Positions 8,208 to 16,039 of a stretch of 34,415 nt of DNA are shown piece after piece. Position numbers and translations under genes: made by a program. The DNA comes from Pedobacter schmidteae (GTDB lineage: Bacteria; Bacteroidota; Bacteroidia; Sphingobacteriales; Sphingobacteriaceae). Under the pieces are notes generated by a model. The model saw only the letters and a list, made by a program, of their open reading frames with translations, searched no databases and was not told the DNA's origin. The first letter of the stretch is position 1. Each line of letters opens with the position of its first letter. The stretch lies in NCBI GenBank assembly GCA_945901155.1, contig CAMDKO010000019.1, positions 1 through 34,415 of the forward strand, written 5' to 3'.

Positions 8208-10054
8208 TTGTTTTTGGTCGGTTTTTCCTGTTCTGGATCGTTTTCTTCTTTCTTGAGAGGTTTATATTTCTAGTTTATTTTTCAGATAGAATTTCATACC
8301 TCCAAACTGCTGAAATACTAAGTACGTTTTGGCGTGCTTTGAGACTTGATATCTCAATGGCCGCGTATATTTCTGTACTACCTGCTATTTTTTATATCAT
8401 TCTACTTTTTCTGCCTTCTGTCAAGATTCCCAAAATAATAGCTAAATCATATGTAATTTTCTTTATTACATTATTTTCAACTATTGCAATCAGTAATCTC
8501 AACCTATACAGAGAATGGGGTTCAAAAATAAATTATAGGGCAGTCGACATAGCGTTTAATTCTCCAAAAGAAGCAATTGCCTCAACTTCATCCTCTCCGT
8601 TAATCCTCATATTTAGCATTTTATTTGCTTACCTGATTTGCTCTATTTATATCAGTTCAAAATTCATTCTGTATAAAATTGCCGATCGTACAAAATCATT
8701 GGGAATTAAACTGACGCTCAGTTTTTTAGTTTTAAGTACATTATTTCTTGCAATAAGAGGGGGTTGGCAGCTAACTCCAATCAACCAAAGCATGGCCTAT
8801 TTTTCAAACAACATAGTATTAAACCATGCTTCAGTCAATACTGAATGGAACCTTATTCAAGATGTTATCAATAATAAATTTGACAATGAGAATCCATATA
8901 AATACTATGAAAAAGATGAGGCAAAAAAAATTGTATCCTCATTATTTAAGAAACCCTCTCAATCAACTGTCAAAGTTTTAAAATCTGAGCGTCCAAACAT
9001 TGTACTTATTGTACTTGAAAGTTTTACCGCAGAACTAGTAGGTAGTCTTGGTGGAGAACAAGGTGTAACTCCCAACATAGATAATTTAGCAGCTGAAGGT
9101 ATTCTTTTTGAACAGGTTTATGCTGCTGCAGGCCGTACCGACAAGGGAATAACGGCAACAATAAGCGGATTCCCTGCACAGGCTATCAGAAGCATTATTA
9201 AGCAAAATGCCAAGCATGAAAAACTGCCCGGTATTGCTCAAGAACTGGAAATAAACTCCTATTCAACATCTTTTTACTATGGTGGAGAAAGCGAATTCTT
9301 TAATATAAAATCCTATATTTTAAGTCATGGCTACAAAACTCTGGTCGACAAACATTCATTTAAATCGAAGGACATGAATTCGAAATGGGGTACCTATGAT
9401 GAGAAGGTATTTAGTAAACAAATGAAAGACATGGATACTGTAAAACAACCATTCTTTTCTACCATTCTGACCTTAACAAATCATGAGCCTTTTGAACTTC
9501 CTGTTAAAAGCCATTTTCCGGGTGATAACGTGGAAAATAAGTTCAGAAGCACAACTTTTTATACAGATTCTTGTTTGGGTGCCTACTTGAAAGAAGCTAA
9601 GAAAAAACCTTGGTATAAGAATACATTATTTATAATTCTTGCAGATCATAGCCACCGCTTACCAGCAAATTTGGCGGAGCATGATCCAAGAAGGTATCGA
9701 ATTCCTCTGTTGTTTTTTGGCAATATGATCAAGCCAGAATTTAGAGGAACAAGAATTAGTAAAACAGGAAATCAAACAGACCTAGTTGCTACATTATTAA
9801 ACCAGCTAAGCATCGATCCTATTCGATATAAGTGGAGTAAAGATCTACTGAATCCGGGCACTCAGAGTTTCAGTTTTTTTAATTGGGATAATGGCTTCGG
9901 TTTTGCAACTGAAAACCAGATCATATCTTTCGACAATGTCGGTAAAAAAATTATTCTCAGAAAGAACTCCCCTAATGCTAAAATTGACAACGAATTGCTT
10001 AAAAACGGTAAGGCATATATGCAGGAAGTATTTCAGCAATATCTAGATTATTGA
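8192..10054 (+). CDS. LtaS-type membrane sulfatase-fold phosphoglycerol/phosphoethanolamine transferase
   Basis: A 620-residue inner-membrane enzyme with an N-terminal block of about five transmembrane helices (roughly 5-30, 50-75, 85-105, 135-160, 170-190) and a periplasmic alkaline phosphatase/sulfatase-fold domain from about 265. The metal-site pattern of LtaS-like enzymes is visible: E276 (VLIVLESFTAE), the nucleophile candidate T316 (AAGRTDKGI), H431 (LTNHEPFEL) and D485-H486 (ILADHSH). Such proteins move a phospho-head group from a phospholipid to an envelope acceptor. A Gram-negative does not make classical lipoteichoic acid, so an LPS or periplasmic glycan substrate is more likely. 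The stop codon abuts that of the convergent gene (TGATCA). Translation start may be controlled by the inverted repeat at 8151-8207. Confidence 0.88.
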   Translation: MLKSFIVFGRFFLFWIVFFFLERFIFLVYFSDRISYLQTAEILSTFWRALRLDISMAAYISVLPAIFYIILLFLPSVKIPKIIAKSYVIFFITLFSTIAISNLNLYREWGSKINYRAVDIAFNSPKEAIASTSSSPLILIFSILFAYLICSIYISSKFILYKIADRTKSLGIKLTLSFLVLSTLFLAIRGGWQLTPINQSMAYFSNNIVLNHASVNTEWNLIQDVINNKFDNENPYKYYEKDEAKKIVSSLFKKPSQSTVKVLKSERPNIVLIVLESFTAELVGSLGGEQGVTPNIDNLAAEGILFEQVYAAAGRTDKGITATISGFPAQAIRSIIKQNAKHEKLPGIAQELEINSYSTSFYYGGESEFFNIKSYILSHGYKTLVDKHSFKSKDMNSKWGTYDEKVFSKQMKDMDTVKQPFFSTILTLTNHEPFELPVKSHFPGDNVENKFRSTTFYTDSCLGAYLKEAKKKPWYKNTLFIILADHSHRLPANLAEHDPRRYRIPLLFFGNMIKPEFRGTRISKTGNQTDLVATLLNQLSIDPIRYKWSKDLLNPGTQSFSFFNWDNGFGFATENQIISFDNVGKKIILRKNSPNAKIDNELLKNGKAYMQEVFQQYLDY

Positions 10055-10660
10055 TCAGATTTCCTTTTCTAAGGATTTTATCCAGTCATTAAATAATTTG
10101 GTCTCAAATTCTACTGCTTTGTCGGCATGTTTTTGCCAGTCGGGCGAGAAATTCTTTAGTTGCATAAGCATTTCCTCAAGATGACCCTCCTCTTCAAGGA
10201 TGATAGATTTCACATTCACTTTACTACCCGCCTTATCCAAAACCTCCTGATATAAAGGATAAAGCTCATCGGCACGCACTTCAATTGCATAGGTTACCAA
10301 CAGATATGCTGCAAATTTCAATTCATTGCCCCTTAAATGAAGCATAGTTTTCAAATATTTGCAAACAAAAACATCCAAAATATTTAGATAATATCTGCTA
10401 CTTGAACTGGCAAGTAGATAGTGATCAGCATAAGTGGGACAAGCATCCGCACTCAATTTAGAGATCTGCTTTTTAAGGTAATAGGCATGCCTGTGCTCTT
10501 CAGCAGCATGTTTTAAAATAATAAGGGTCACATCTTTTTTGTGTTCGCTGGCAGAGATTTTTCGAGCTCCGGAGTTTTCCATTAAGGAAAGGGTATTTAA
10601 CCAGCGTGCATGTTTATCATGATCAGAAACTATCTCTGAAAGTAATTGACTAAAATTCAT
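10055..10660 (-). CDS. Ferritin-like di-iron-site protein encoded directly after bioA
   Basis: A 201-residue all-helical protein. Four helices carry the ligand set expected of a ferritin-like di-iron carboxylate site: E28 (SLMENS), E55-x-x-H58 (AEEHRH), E127 (AIEVRADE) and E157-x-x-H160 (EEEGH). No signal peptide or membrane segment is seen. It starts 2 bp after the bioA stop and is the last gene of the CDF-Nudix-bioA operon. I do not recognise a named family. Known ferritin-like proteins in cofactor synthesis (chlamydial CADD in pABA formation) show that an oxidative role in a vitamin pathway is possible, but a link to biotin rests only on gene order. Iron handling or peroxide defence are alternatives. 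Confidence 0.75.
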   Translation of the reverse strand: MNFSQLLSEIVSDHDKHARWLNTLSLMENSGARKISASEHKKDVTLIILKHAAEEHRHAYYLKKQISKLSADACPTYADHYLLASSSSRYYLNILDVFVCKYLKTMLHLRGNELKFAAYLLVTYAIEVRADELYPLYQEVLDKAGSKVNVKSIILEEEGHLEEMLMQLKNFSPDWQKHADKAVEFETKLFNDWIKSLEKEI

Positions 10661-10662
10661 TT

Positions 10663-11937
10663 TTAAAATCGCTCAAGCGCCTCTTCAATTTTTTTGTAAA
10701 TATAATCGAGTTGTTCATCTGTAATACAATATGGAGGCATGATGTAAATAATATTTCCAAGAGGACGTAGAATAATACCTTGTTCCAGGAAGAAATTATA
10801 TAGGTTATCTCTTAAATTGTTAAAATAGGATGTTTCACCCCTTGTTGCCCATTCCAAAGCCAGAATAGTACCGGTTTGCCGGATACATTTTACTTTAGGA
10901 TGCATACTAATTCGTTTATTGAAAAGCTGGTGACTTGCTGTAATCCGTTCAATATTTACTAAAGTTTCACTCTCAAGCAGGATATCCATACTAGCCAGTG
11001 CAGCAGCACATGCAATTGGATTTGCAGTGAATGAATGACCATGAAATAAGGTCTTTAATTTATTGTCAGACAGAAAGGCTTCATAAATAATTGACGTGCA
11101 GGTTGTAACTCCTAAAGCCATTGTACCACCGGTAAGCCCCTTTGAAAAACACATCAGATCTGCCTTTTCAGATAAGTGATCAGAAGCAAACAATTTACCA
11201 GTACGACCAAATCCGGTCATTACTTCGTCTGCAATTGTAAGAATCCCGTTATTTTTGCAATGTTTTATTAATTCATCAAGATATTCAGCATCATACATCT
11301 GCATCCCACCTGCACCCTGAACCAGAGGTTCGAAAATAAAGGCAGACACTTCAGAAGCGGATGCTGAAATTTGTGATTTAAGCTTATTCAAATTATTAAA
11401 ATCCGGAAGGTCTAAGAATTCAACCTCAAATAGTAATTTTTCAAAAGGTTTTGTAAAAGCACTTCTGGCACTAACAGCCATAGCACCGAAGGTATCTCCA
11501 TGATAAGAGTTATTAAATGCTAGAACTTTGGTCTTTTCTTTACCCTGATTGCTCCAATACTGAAAGCACATTTTTAGCGCAACTTCTACTGCAGTTGATC
11601 CATTATCAGAATAAAATACCTTCTGCTGACTAGCAGGCAAAATACTGATCAATCGTTCAGCTAGTTCAATTGCACCCGGATGTGTAAAACCAGCAAATAT
11701 TACATGCTCAAGAGTACTAAGTTGTTCAGAAACTTTCTTCGCAATGTAAGGATGAGCATGACCATGAATGTTTACCCACCAGGAAGATATCGCGTCAATA
11801 TACTTTTTACCATCTTCTGCAATCAGAAAAATACCTTCACCCCTAACGATAGGAATTGGTGTAGGTGCATTTTGCATTTGTGTATAGGGATGCCAGATCA
11901 GATCCTGATCACGTTCTGCTAAAGATTTATTGGCCAT
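10663..11937 (-). CDS. bioA: Adenosylmethionine-8-amino-7-oxononanoate aminotransferase
   Basis: BioA makes 7,8-diaminopelargonate from 8-amino-7-oxononanoate (KAPA) using SAM as the amino donor, in biotin synthesis, with PLP. The 424-residue class III aminotransferase begins with the BioA-typical DLIWHPYTQM (12-21) and SSWWVNIHGHAHP (51-63). It has D237 in IADEVMTGFGRTG, which binds the PLP ring nitrogen, and Schiff-base K266 in CFSKGLTGG. Length is normal. Its start overlaps the Nudix gene by 19 bp, and the ferritin-like gene follows after 2 bp. No other bio gene is in this window, so the rest of the pathway must lie elsewhere. Cytoplasmic. Confidence 0.95.
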   Translation of the reverse strand: MANKSLAERDQDLIWHPYTQMQNAPTPIPIVRGEGIFLIAEDGKKYIDAISSWWVNIHGHAHPYIAKKVSEQLSTLEHVIFAGFTHPGAIELAERLISILPASQQKVFYSDNGSTAVEVALKMCFQYWSNQGKEKTKVLAFNNSYHGDTFGAMAVSARSAFTKPFEKLLFEVEFLDLPDFNNLNKLKSQISASASEVSAFIFEPLVQGAGGMQMYDAEYLDELIKHCKNNGILTIADEVMTGFGRTGKLFASDHLSEKADLMCFSKGLTGGTMALGVTTCTSIIYEAFLSDNKLKTLFHGHSFTANPIACAAALASMDILLESETLVNIERITASHQLFNKRISMHPKVKCIRQTGTILALEWATRGETSYFNNLRDNLYNFFLEQGIILRPLGNIIYIMPPYCITDEQLDYIYKKIEEALERF

Positions 11938-12371
11938 TTTTCTTTTAACAATTTTAAAACCTGCTGATCTGTAGGGAAGGTAAGCTCCTGAACAGATAAC
12001 TCATGAATTCCTTTCCACCTAAAGGCTTGTAAGATATCCCCCTTAGTTTGAAAATCAAAAGGAAGTTCTTTGAAATCTAAATCCAAAACTGAAACAGGCT
12101 TAACCAAATAATAGACACTAATCACCTGACTATCATTGAATACAGACTGAATAAAGAAATCTGTGGTGTAAAAGTGCTCTAAAACTTCAATTTCGGCATT
12201 GCACTCCTCCATAAACTCCCTTTTTAAACCATCAATTAGACCTTCTCCATATTCAAGTCCGCCACCAGGAAATTTACTGAACTGAAATCCGTATTCCTCT
12301 TCATCGCTAATTAATATCTGGTTCTGTTCATTAAACAGAAGGCCATAAACACGTAAATTAAATTTATACAT
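11919..12371 (-). CDS. Nudix hydrolase
   Basis: A 150-residue Nudix-fold enzyme. The Nudix box runs from G37 to about residue 60 (GGLEYGEGLIDGLKREFMEE) and has the G-x5-E-x7-REUxEE pattern, with R51, E52, E55 and E56 as Mg-binding residues. Asn replaces the usual Gly near the end of the box (ECNAEI). The first residues (MYKFNLRVYGLLFNEQNQIL) form the usual opening strands. The family cleaves nucleoside diphosphates linked to another moiety; the substrate here cannot be deduced. It overlaps the CDF gene by 8 bp upstream and bioA by 19 bp downstream, so it is translationally coupled in one operon. Confidence 0.9.
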   Translation of the reverse strand: MYKFNLRVYGLLFNEQNQILISDEEEYGFQFSKFPGGGLEYGEGLIDGLKREFMEECNAEIEVLEHFYTTDFFIQSVFNDSQVISVYYLVKPVSVLDLDFKELPFDFQTKGDILQAFRWKGIHELSVQELTFPTDQQVLKLLKEKWPINL

Positions 12372-13347
12372 CCCGCGTAAAATGTTTTTGATTTTTAGTT
12401 ACATTTTCAATAGTCCAGGCAATATCCATATTTTTAGGCTCCGATCTAACACTGCATTCAAGCATTCTGCAGTAGTGGCAGCATTCCGGCATACATGGAT
12501 CTGCATGTATAAAAAATTCTGTTCTTGAATTTGCCTTGAAATTAACCAACTTGTCTACTTCCGAGACCTCTTCATGTACTTTATTCAGATCAAAATAATA
12601 AGGTAGCGTGAGATGACAATCAATATGAATATCAGGCCCATAGCGTTGTGTACGTAAATTATGCATATCAATCCAAGAATCTTTTCGATGTGTATTTAAT
12701 ATAGCAATGATTTCATCACTTGTATCGAAATCAGATTCATCCATCAATCCCGAAACCGATTTTCGAACCAATTTATAACCACTATAAATAATGAAAATAC
12801 CAATGGATATCGACAAAATACTATCGAGGTAATTTAAACCGGTAAAATGTATGAGCATTAGTCCAATAACCAAGCCCACACTGGTATAGGCATCTGTTTG
12901 AAGATGCTTGCCATCCGCATTTAATGTGAGTGAGTTATGCTTTTTGCTTTGATCAATCAAATAATAGCCTAGAGCATAATTTATTAAACCTGAAATACCT
13001 ATAATTAGAGTTCCAATGATCAATTCGCTGATTTGATGCGGATAAAATAAATTATAAACAGATTTAAAACTGATTAAAATTCCAGCAATAATAATGAGAG
13101 TCCCTTCGATAAAGACAGAAAAAAATTCAACTTTTCCATGACCATATGGATGATTTAAATCTTTTGGCTGAGCAGCAACATAAATACTATAAAATGCAAA
13201 AAGACTTGCCAGAATATTAACAATACTTTCAGCTGCATCTGTTAAAATGGAATTGGAAGAAGTGATCAAATAGGCTGTAAACTTAGCAAGCATCAGCAAT
13301 ACCCCTACGATAAGGGAAAGTAAAATAACCTTTTTTTGAGTTTGCAA
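12364..13347 (-). CDS. Cation diffusion facilitator (CDF) metal transporter with Cys-rich tail
   Basis: A 327-residue inner-membrane efflux antiporter for divalent metals. About six helices lie between residues 6 and 195, followed by a cytoplasmic domain. The predicted transport site is E40-xxx-N44 in helix 2 (DAAESIVN) and H148-xxx-D152 in helix 5 (KHLQTD), unlike the D-xxx-D/H-xxx-D of FieF. The C-terminal domain ends with five cysteines in 14 residues (DPCMPECCHYCRMLEC, 283-298), a probable extra metal site. The start is TTG 13347: an in-frame stop occurs at 13366-13368, no ATG lies between, and the next Met (residue 19) would cut helix 1. First gene of the operon with Nudix and bioA. Metal specificity is unknown. 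Confidence 0.88.
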   Translation of the reverse strand: MQTQKKVILLSLIVGVLLMLAKFTAYLITSSNSILTDAAESIVNILASLFAFYSIYVAAQPKDLNHPYGHGKVEFFSVFIEGTLIIIAGILISFKSVYNLFYPHQISELIIGTLIIGISGLINYALGYYLIDQSKKHNSLTLNADGKHLQTDAYTSVGLVIGLMLIHFTGLNYLDSILSISIGIFIIYSGYKLVRKSVSGLMDESDFDTSDEIIAILNTHRKDSWIDMHNLRTQRYGPDIHIDCHLTLPYYFDLNKVHEEVSEVDKLVNFKANSRTEFFIHADPCMPECCHYCRMLECSVRSEPKNMDIAWTIENVTKNQKHFTRDV

Positions 13348-13366
13348 ATCAGATACGTATTTACCT

Positions 13367-13400
13367 CAAATTTAGACATTACAAAAGAGCATTTATCAAA
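13367..13400 (-). promoter_or_regulatory. Putative promoter of the CDF-Nudix-bioA operon
   Basis: The minus strand has TAAATTTG at 13374-13367, a perfect TAnnTTTG, 19 bp before the TTG start. TTTG at 13400-13397 lies 22 bp upstream of it, slightly wider than the usual 19-21 bp. The -33 element is inside the inverted repeat 13384-13430. Confidence 0.5.
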
Positions 13401-13430
13401 AAATCATAAAATTTAGGTGGAATGCTCTTT
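13384..13430. repeat. Inverted repeat between the divergent CDF and aminotransferase promoters
   Basis: AAAGAGCATT (13384-13393) and AATGCTCTTT (13421-13430) are perfect 10-bp inverted arms with a 27-bp spacer. The left arm is next to the CDF -33 element and the right arm ends 4 bp before the aminotransferase -33 element, so one bound dimer or loop could affect both promoters. No bound regulator can be named. Confidence 0.5.
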
Positions 13431-13434
13431 AATT

Positions 13435-13465
13435 TTTGCTTTGGCAGGTCATGTTTCTATATTTG
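13435..13465 (+). promoter_or_regulatory. Promoter of the aminotransferase gene
   Basis: TTTG (13435-13438), a 19-bp spacer, and TATATTTG (13458-13465) match the Bacteroidota consensus TTTG-N19-21-TAnnTTTG exactly. The -7 box ends 8 bp before the ATG, so the transcript should have almost no leader. This is the best promoter in the window. Confidence 0.75.
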
Positions 13466-13473
13466 CGTTAATT

Positions 13474-14670
13474 ATGAGCACATTATCAAACCGTATTGAA
13501 AACCTATCCGAGTCAGCCACCATCAAAATGGCAAAAATGGGCCGGGAATTAGCAGCAAAAGGAGTAGATGTTATCAGCTTAAGTTTAGGCGAAACTGATT
13601 TTTTTACACCTGATTTTGTTAAGGAAGCAGCCAAACAGGCTATCGACAAGAATTATTCTTATTACACACCAGTTCCGGGATATCCAGAACTTCGTAAAGC
13701 AATTGCTGCAAAGCTAAAACGGGAAAACAACCTCGATTATGATTTCGATCAAATCGTTGTTTCTACAGGAGCAAAACAATCGCTGGCCAATGCCATACTT
13801 TGCCTTGTGAATCCGGGCGAAGAGGTGATTATACCCACTCCATATTGGGTTTCTTACTCAGAACTTGTAAAGCTTGCTGAAGGAGAATCTGTATTTATTC
13901 ATGCTACCTTAGAAAGTGATTTTAAAATTACTGCAGAAGAGCTTGAAGTAGCGATTACACCGAAAACTAAGTTATTCATGTTTTCATCTCCAAATAACCC
14001 TACAGGAACTGTATATACCCGTGAAGAACTCGCTTCGCTTGTGAAAGTTTTTGAAAAGTATCCGAATATCTTTATTATTTCTGATGAGATATACGAGCAT
14101 ATTAACTTTTTGAATGACCATGAATCTATTGCGCAATTTGCTTCAATAAAAGACCGTGTAATTATTATCAACGGACTATCAAAGGCGTATGCGATGACTG
14201 GATGGCGTATTGGCTATTCTGCTAGCAGTAAAGCAATCGCTTTGGCCTGTGATAAACTTCAGAGTCAGATCACCTCAGGCACCTGCTCAATTACACAAAT
14301 GGCAGGAATTGCAGCATATGAAGGTGGATTAGCAACCATACTAGAGATGAAAAAAGTGTTTAAAGAACGTCGCGACCTTGTTTATGGTTTACTGAAAGAA
14401 ATACCTGGTTTAAAAGTTAATTTACCTGGTGGTGCCTTTTATTTCTTTCCTGAAGTGAGTTCATTCTTTGGTAAAACTACCCAGGCAGGCGAGCTTATCA
14501 AGAATGCTGAAGACCTTTCACTTTACTTGTTAAATACCGGTCATGTTGCCACAGTTAGCGGTGATTCATTTGGCGATCCAAATTCGATTCGTATTTCATA
14601 CGCAGCTGCTAATGTGAAATTGATTGAAGCTATGAAGCGTATCAAAGAGGCTTTAGGAGCTTTGAAATAA
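13474..14670 (+). CDS. PLP-dependent class I aminotransferase, aspartate aminotransferase type
   Basis: A cytoplasmic class I/II aminotransferase of 398 residues that probably interconverts aspartate/2-oxoglutarate and oxaloacetate/glutamate. Visible motifs: YSYYTPVPGYPELRKAIA (61-78), VSTGAKQSL (97-104), NNPTGTVY (174-181), SDEIYEHI (203-210, PLP-binding D and Y), and GLSKAYAMTGWRIGY (234-248) with Schiff-base K237. The last motif is characteristic of the Igamma AspAT group. I place the start at ATG 13474 rather than 13417, because the promoter ends at 13465 and the 19 extra residues would lie in it. The neighbouring heptose kinase follows after 55 bp with a hairpin between them. Exact amino-acid specificity (Asp, aromatic, or prephenate) is open. 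Confidence 0.9.
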   Translation: MSTLSNRIENLSESATIKMAKMGRELAAKGVDVISLSLGETDFFTPDFVKEAAKQAIDKNYSYYTPVPGYPELRKAIAAKLKRENNLDYDFDQIVVSTGAKQSLANAILCLVNPGEEVIIPTPYWVSYSELVKLAEGESVFIHATLESDFKITAEELEVAITPKTKLFMFSSPNNPTGTVYTREELASLVKVFEKYPNIFIISDEIYEHINFLNDHESIAQFASIKDRVIIINGLSKAYAMTGWRIGYSASSKAIALACDKLQSQITSGTCSITQMAGIAAYEGGLATILEMKKVFKERRDLVYGLLKEIPGLKVNLPGGAFYFFPEVSSFFGKTTQAGELIKNAEDLSLYLLNTGHVATVSGDSFGDPNSIRISYAAANVKLIEAMKRIKEALGALK

Positions 14671-14685
14671 ATAATTTTCTTAAAT

Positions 14686-14704
14686 ACCGGGCTAAACACC
14701 CGGT
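14686..14704. repeat. Short GC hairpin between aminotransferase and heptose kinase genes
   Basis: ACCGGG (14686-14691) pairs with CCCGGT (14699-14704) over a 7-nt loop, 16 bp after the aminotransferase stop. No T-run follows, so it is not a classical intrinsic terminator. It may stabilise a 3' end or partly terminate. Confidence 0.4.
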
Positions 14705-14725
14705 TATTAAACAGATCAAAGCTAA

Positions 14726-15700
14726 ATGACTAACATCTTCGAAAAGTTCAATTCCTTGAATGTTCTTATAATCGGGGATGTAATGATTGACAGCTATATA
14801 TGGGGTAAAGTAGAGCGTATTTCTCCTGAAGCACCCGTTCCGGTAGTAAGAGTAACAAAAAAAGAAAATCGTTTAGGAGGGGCTGCAAACGTGGCTTTAA
14901 ACATTCAATCGCTTGGAGCATGTCCTTACATTTGCGCGGTAATAGGTGAAGATTCTGATGGTGAAAATTTTCTTTCATTATTAAATGCACAGGGGCTATC
15001 CGATGAGGGGCTTATTAAAATAAAAACAAGGCCAACTACCGTCAAGACCAGAATAATTGCCCATAATAAGCAAATAGCAAGGTTTGATGCCGAAACTGAA
15101 CGTAATCTAACCAGCTATAACACCATCATTGTTCTGAATAAGATAAAACAAATCATTGCTGATCACAGAATTGATGCAATTATCTTTGAAGATTATGATA
15201 AAGGGCTAATTACAGAAGAACTCATCGATAAAACTGTAAAACTGGCCAAAGAAATGGGGATTATCACGGTAGTTGACCCTAAAAAAAGAAATTTCCATGC
15301 CTATAAAGGCGTTCAGCTTTTCAAACCGAACCTTAAAGAATTAAGAGAAGGTCTTAAAATTGACATTGATCCTTCGGATATAGAGCAGATTGAGCAAGCA
15401 GTTGAAAAATTAAAGAAACAACTCGGGGCAAAGACTGTTATGCTAACCCTTTCTGAACATGGAGTTTATGTTAGTTCGGCAACTGGGAATAAGCATATAC
15501 TTGCACATAAACGCAACATAGCCGATGTTTCTGGAGCTGGAGACACCGTTATAGCTACCGCAGCACTATGTTTGGCGGCAGGTTTAAATGAATTTAAAAC
15601 TGCCGAAATAGCAAATTTAGCTGGAGGATTAGTCTGCGAACATGTTGGGGTGGTACCAATTGATAAGGCTAGATTGCTGAGAGAGGTTGAGGAGTTGTAA
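14726..15700 (+). CDS. hldA: D-glycero-beta-D-manno-heptose-7-phosphate kinase (PfkB family)
   Basis: Phosphorylates heptose-7-phosphate at C1 on the route to ADP-heptose for the LPS inner core. The 324-residue PfkB-fold protein opens with VLIIGDVMIDSYIWGKVERI (13-32) and has SPEAPVPVV (33-41), the ligand GG of RLGGAANVALN (49-59), and VSGAGDTV (268-275), the anion-hole and catalytic-base motif with D273. The SPEAPVPV phrase is diagnostic for RfaE domain I within the sugar kinase family. The nucleotidyltransferase domain II of E. coli HldE is absent, as in organisms with separate kinase and adenylyltransferase genes; that partner is not in this window. The repeat array starts about 20 bp after its stop. 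Confidence 0.9.
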   Translation: MTNIFEKFNSLNVLIIGDVMIDSYIWGKVERISPEAPVPVVRVTKKENRLGGAANVALNIQSLGACPYICAVIGEDSDGENFLSLLNAQGLSDEGLIKIKTRPTTVKTRIIAHNKQIARFDAETERNLTSYNTIIVLNKIKQIIADHRIDAIIFEDYDKGLITEELIDKTVKLAKEMGIITVVDPKKRNFHAYKGVQLFKPNLKELREGLKIDIDPSDIEQIEQAVEKLKKQLGAKTVMLTLSEHGVYVSSATGNKHILAHKRNIADVSGAGDTVIATAALCLAAGLNEFKTAEIANLAGGLVCEHVGVVPIDKARLLREVEEL

Positions 15701-15748
15701 TTGATTGGTTAGTACATTAAATTGGAACCTAGAGCCAAGAGCCAAGAA

Positions 15749-15788
15749 CAAAGACTGTTTAGTGCTAATTGAAATTTTCTGCTTTTTT
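15749..15788 (+). repeat. 40-bp core copy 1 (G/T subtype)
   Basis: Starts CAAAGACTGTTTAG and ends TTTTCTGCTTTTTT. It belongs to the subtype with G after TTTA and GAAATTTTC in the middle, as in copy 4. Confidence 0.9.
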
Positions 15789-15884
15789 AATACTTCATAC
15801 CTCAGACTTCATACCTCAGACTTCTGACCTCATACCTCAGACAACTGATAACTGACAACTGAACCAAGAACCAAGAGCAAAGAG

Positions 15885-15924
15885 CAAAGACTGTGTGGTG
15901 CTAATTGAAATTTTCTGCTTTTTT
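15885..15924 (+). repeat. 40-bp core copy 2 (G/T subtype, two changes)
   Basis: Same core with TGTGTGG in place of TGTTTAG and GAAATTTTC in the middle. It is the most divergent copy, with two substitutions from copy 1. Confidence 0.9.
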
Positions 15925-15999
15925 CTGACTTCTGACTTCAGACTTCAGACTTCAGACCTCAGACAACTGAAATTGGAACCAAGAGCCAAGAACCAAGAG

Positions 16000-16039
16000 C
16001 AAAGACTGTTTACTGCTAATTGAAAATTTCTGCTTTTTT
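16000..16039 (+). repeat. 40-bp core copy 3 (C/A subtype)
   Basis: Has C after TTTA and GAAAATTTC in the middle, identical over 40 bp to copy 5. It is followed by a broken CAGACCT run and the AGTATTG heptamers. Confidence 0.9.

Noticed and set aside
13417-13473. N-terminal extension of the aminotransferase to 13417
   Set aside because: It would place coding sequence in a perfect promoter, and the family start matches ATG 13474.
14686-14704. Intrinsic terminator after the aminotransferase
   Set aside because: The stem is short and no T-run follows; listed only as a hairpin.
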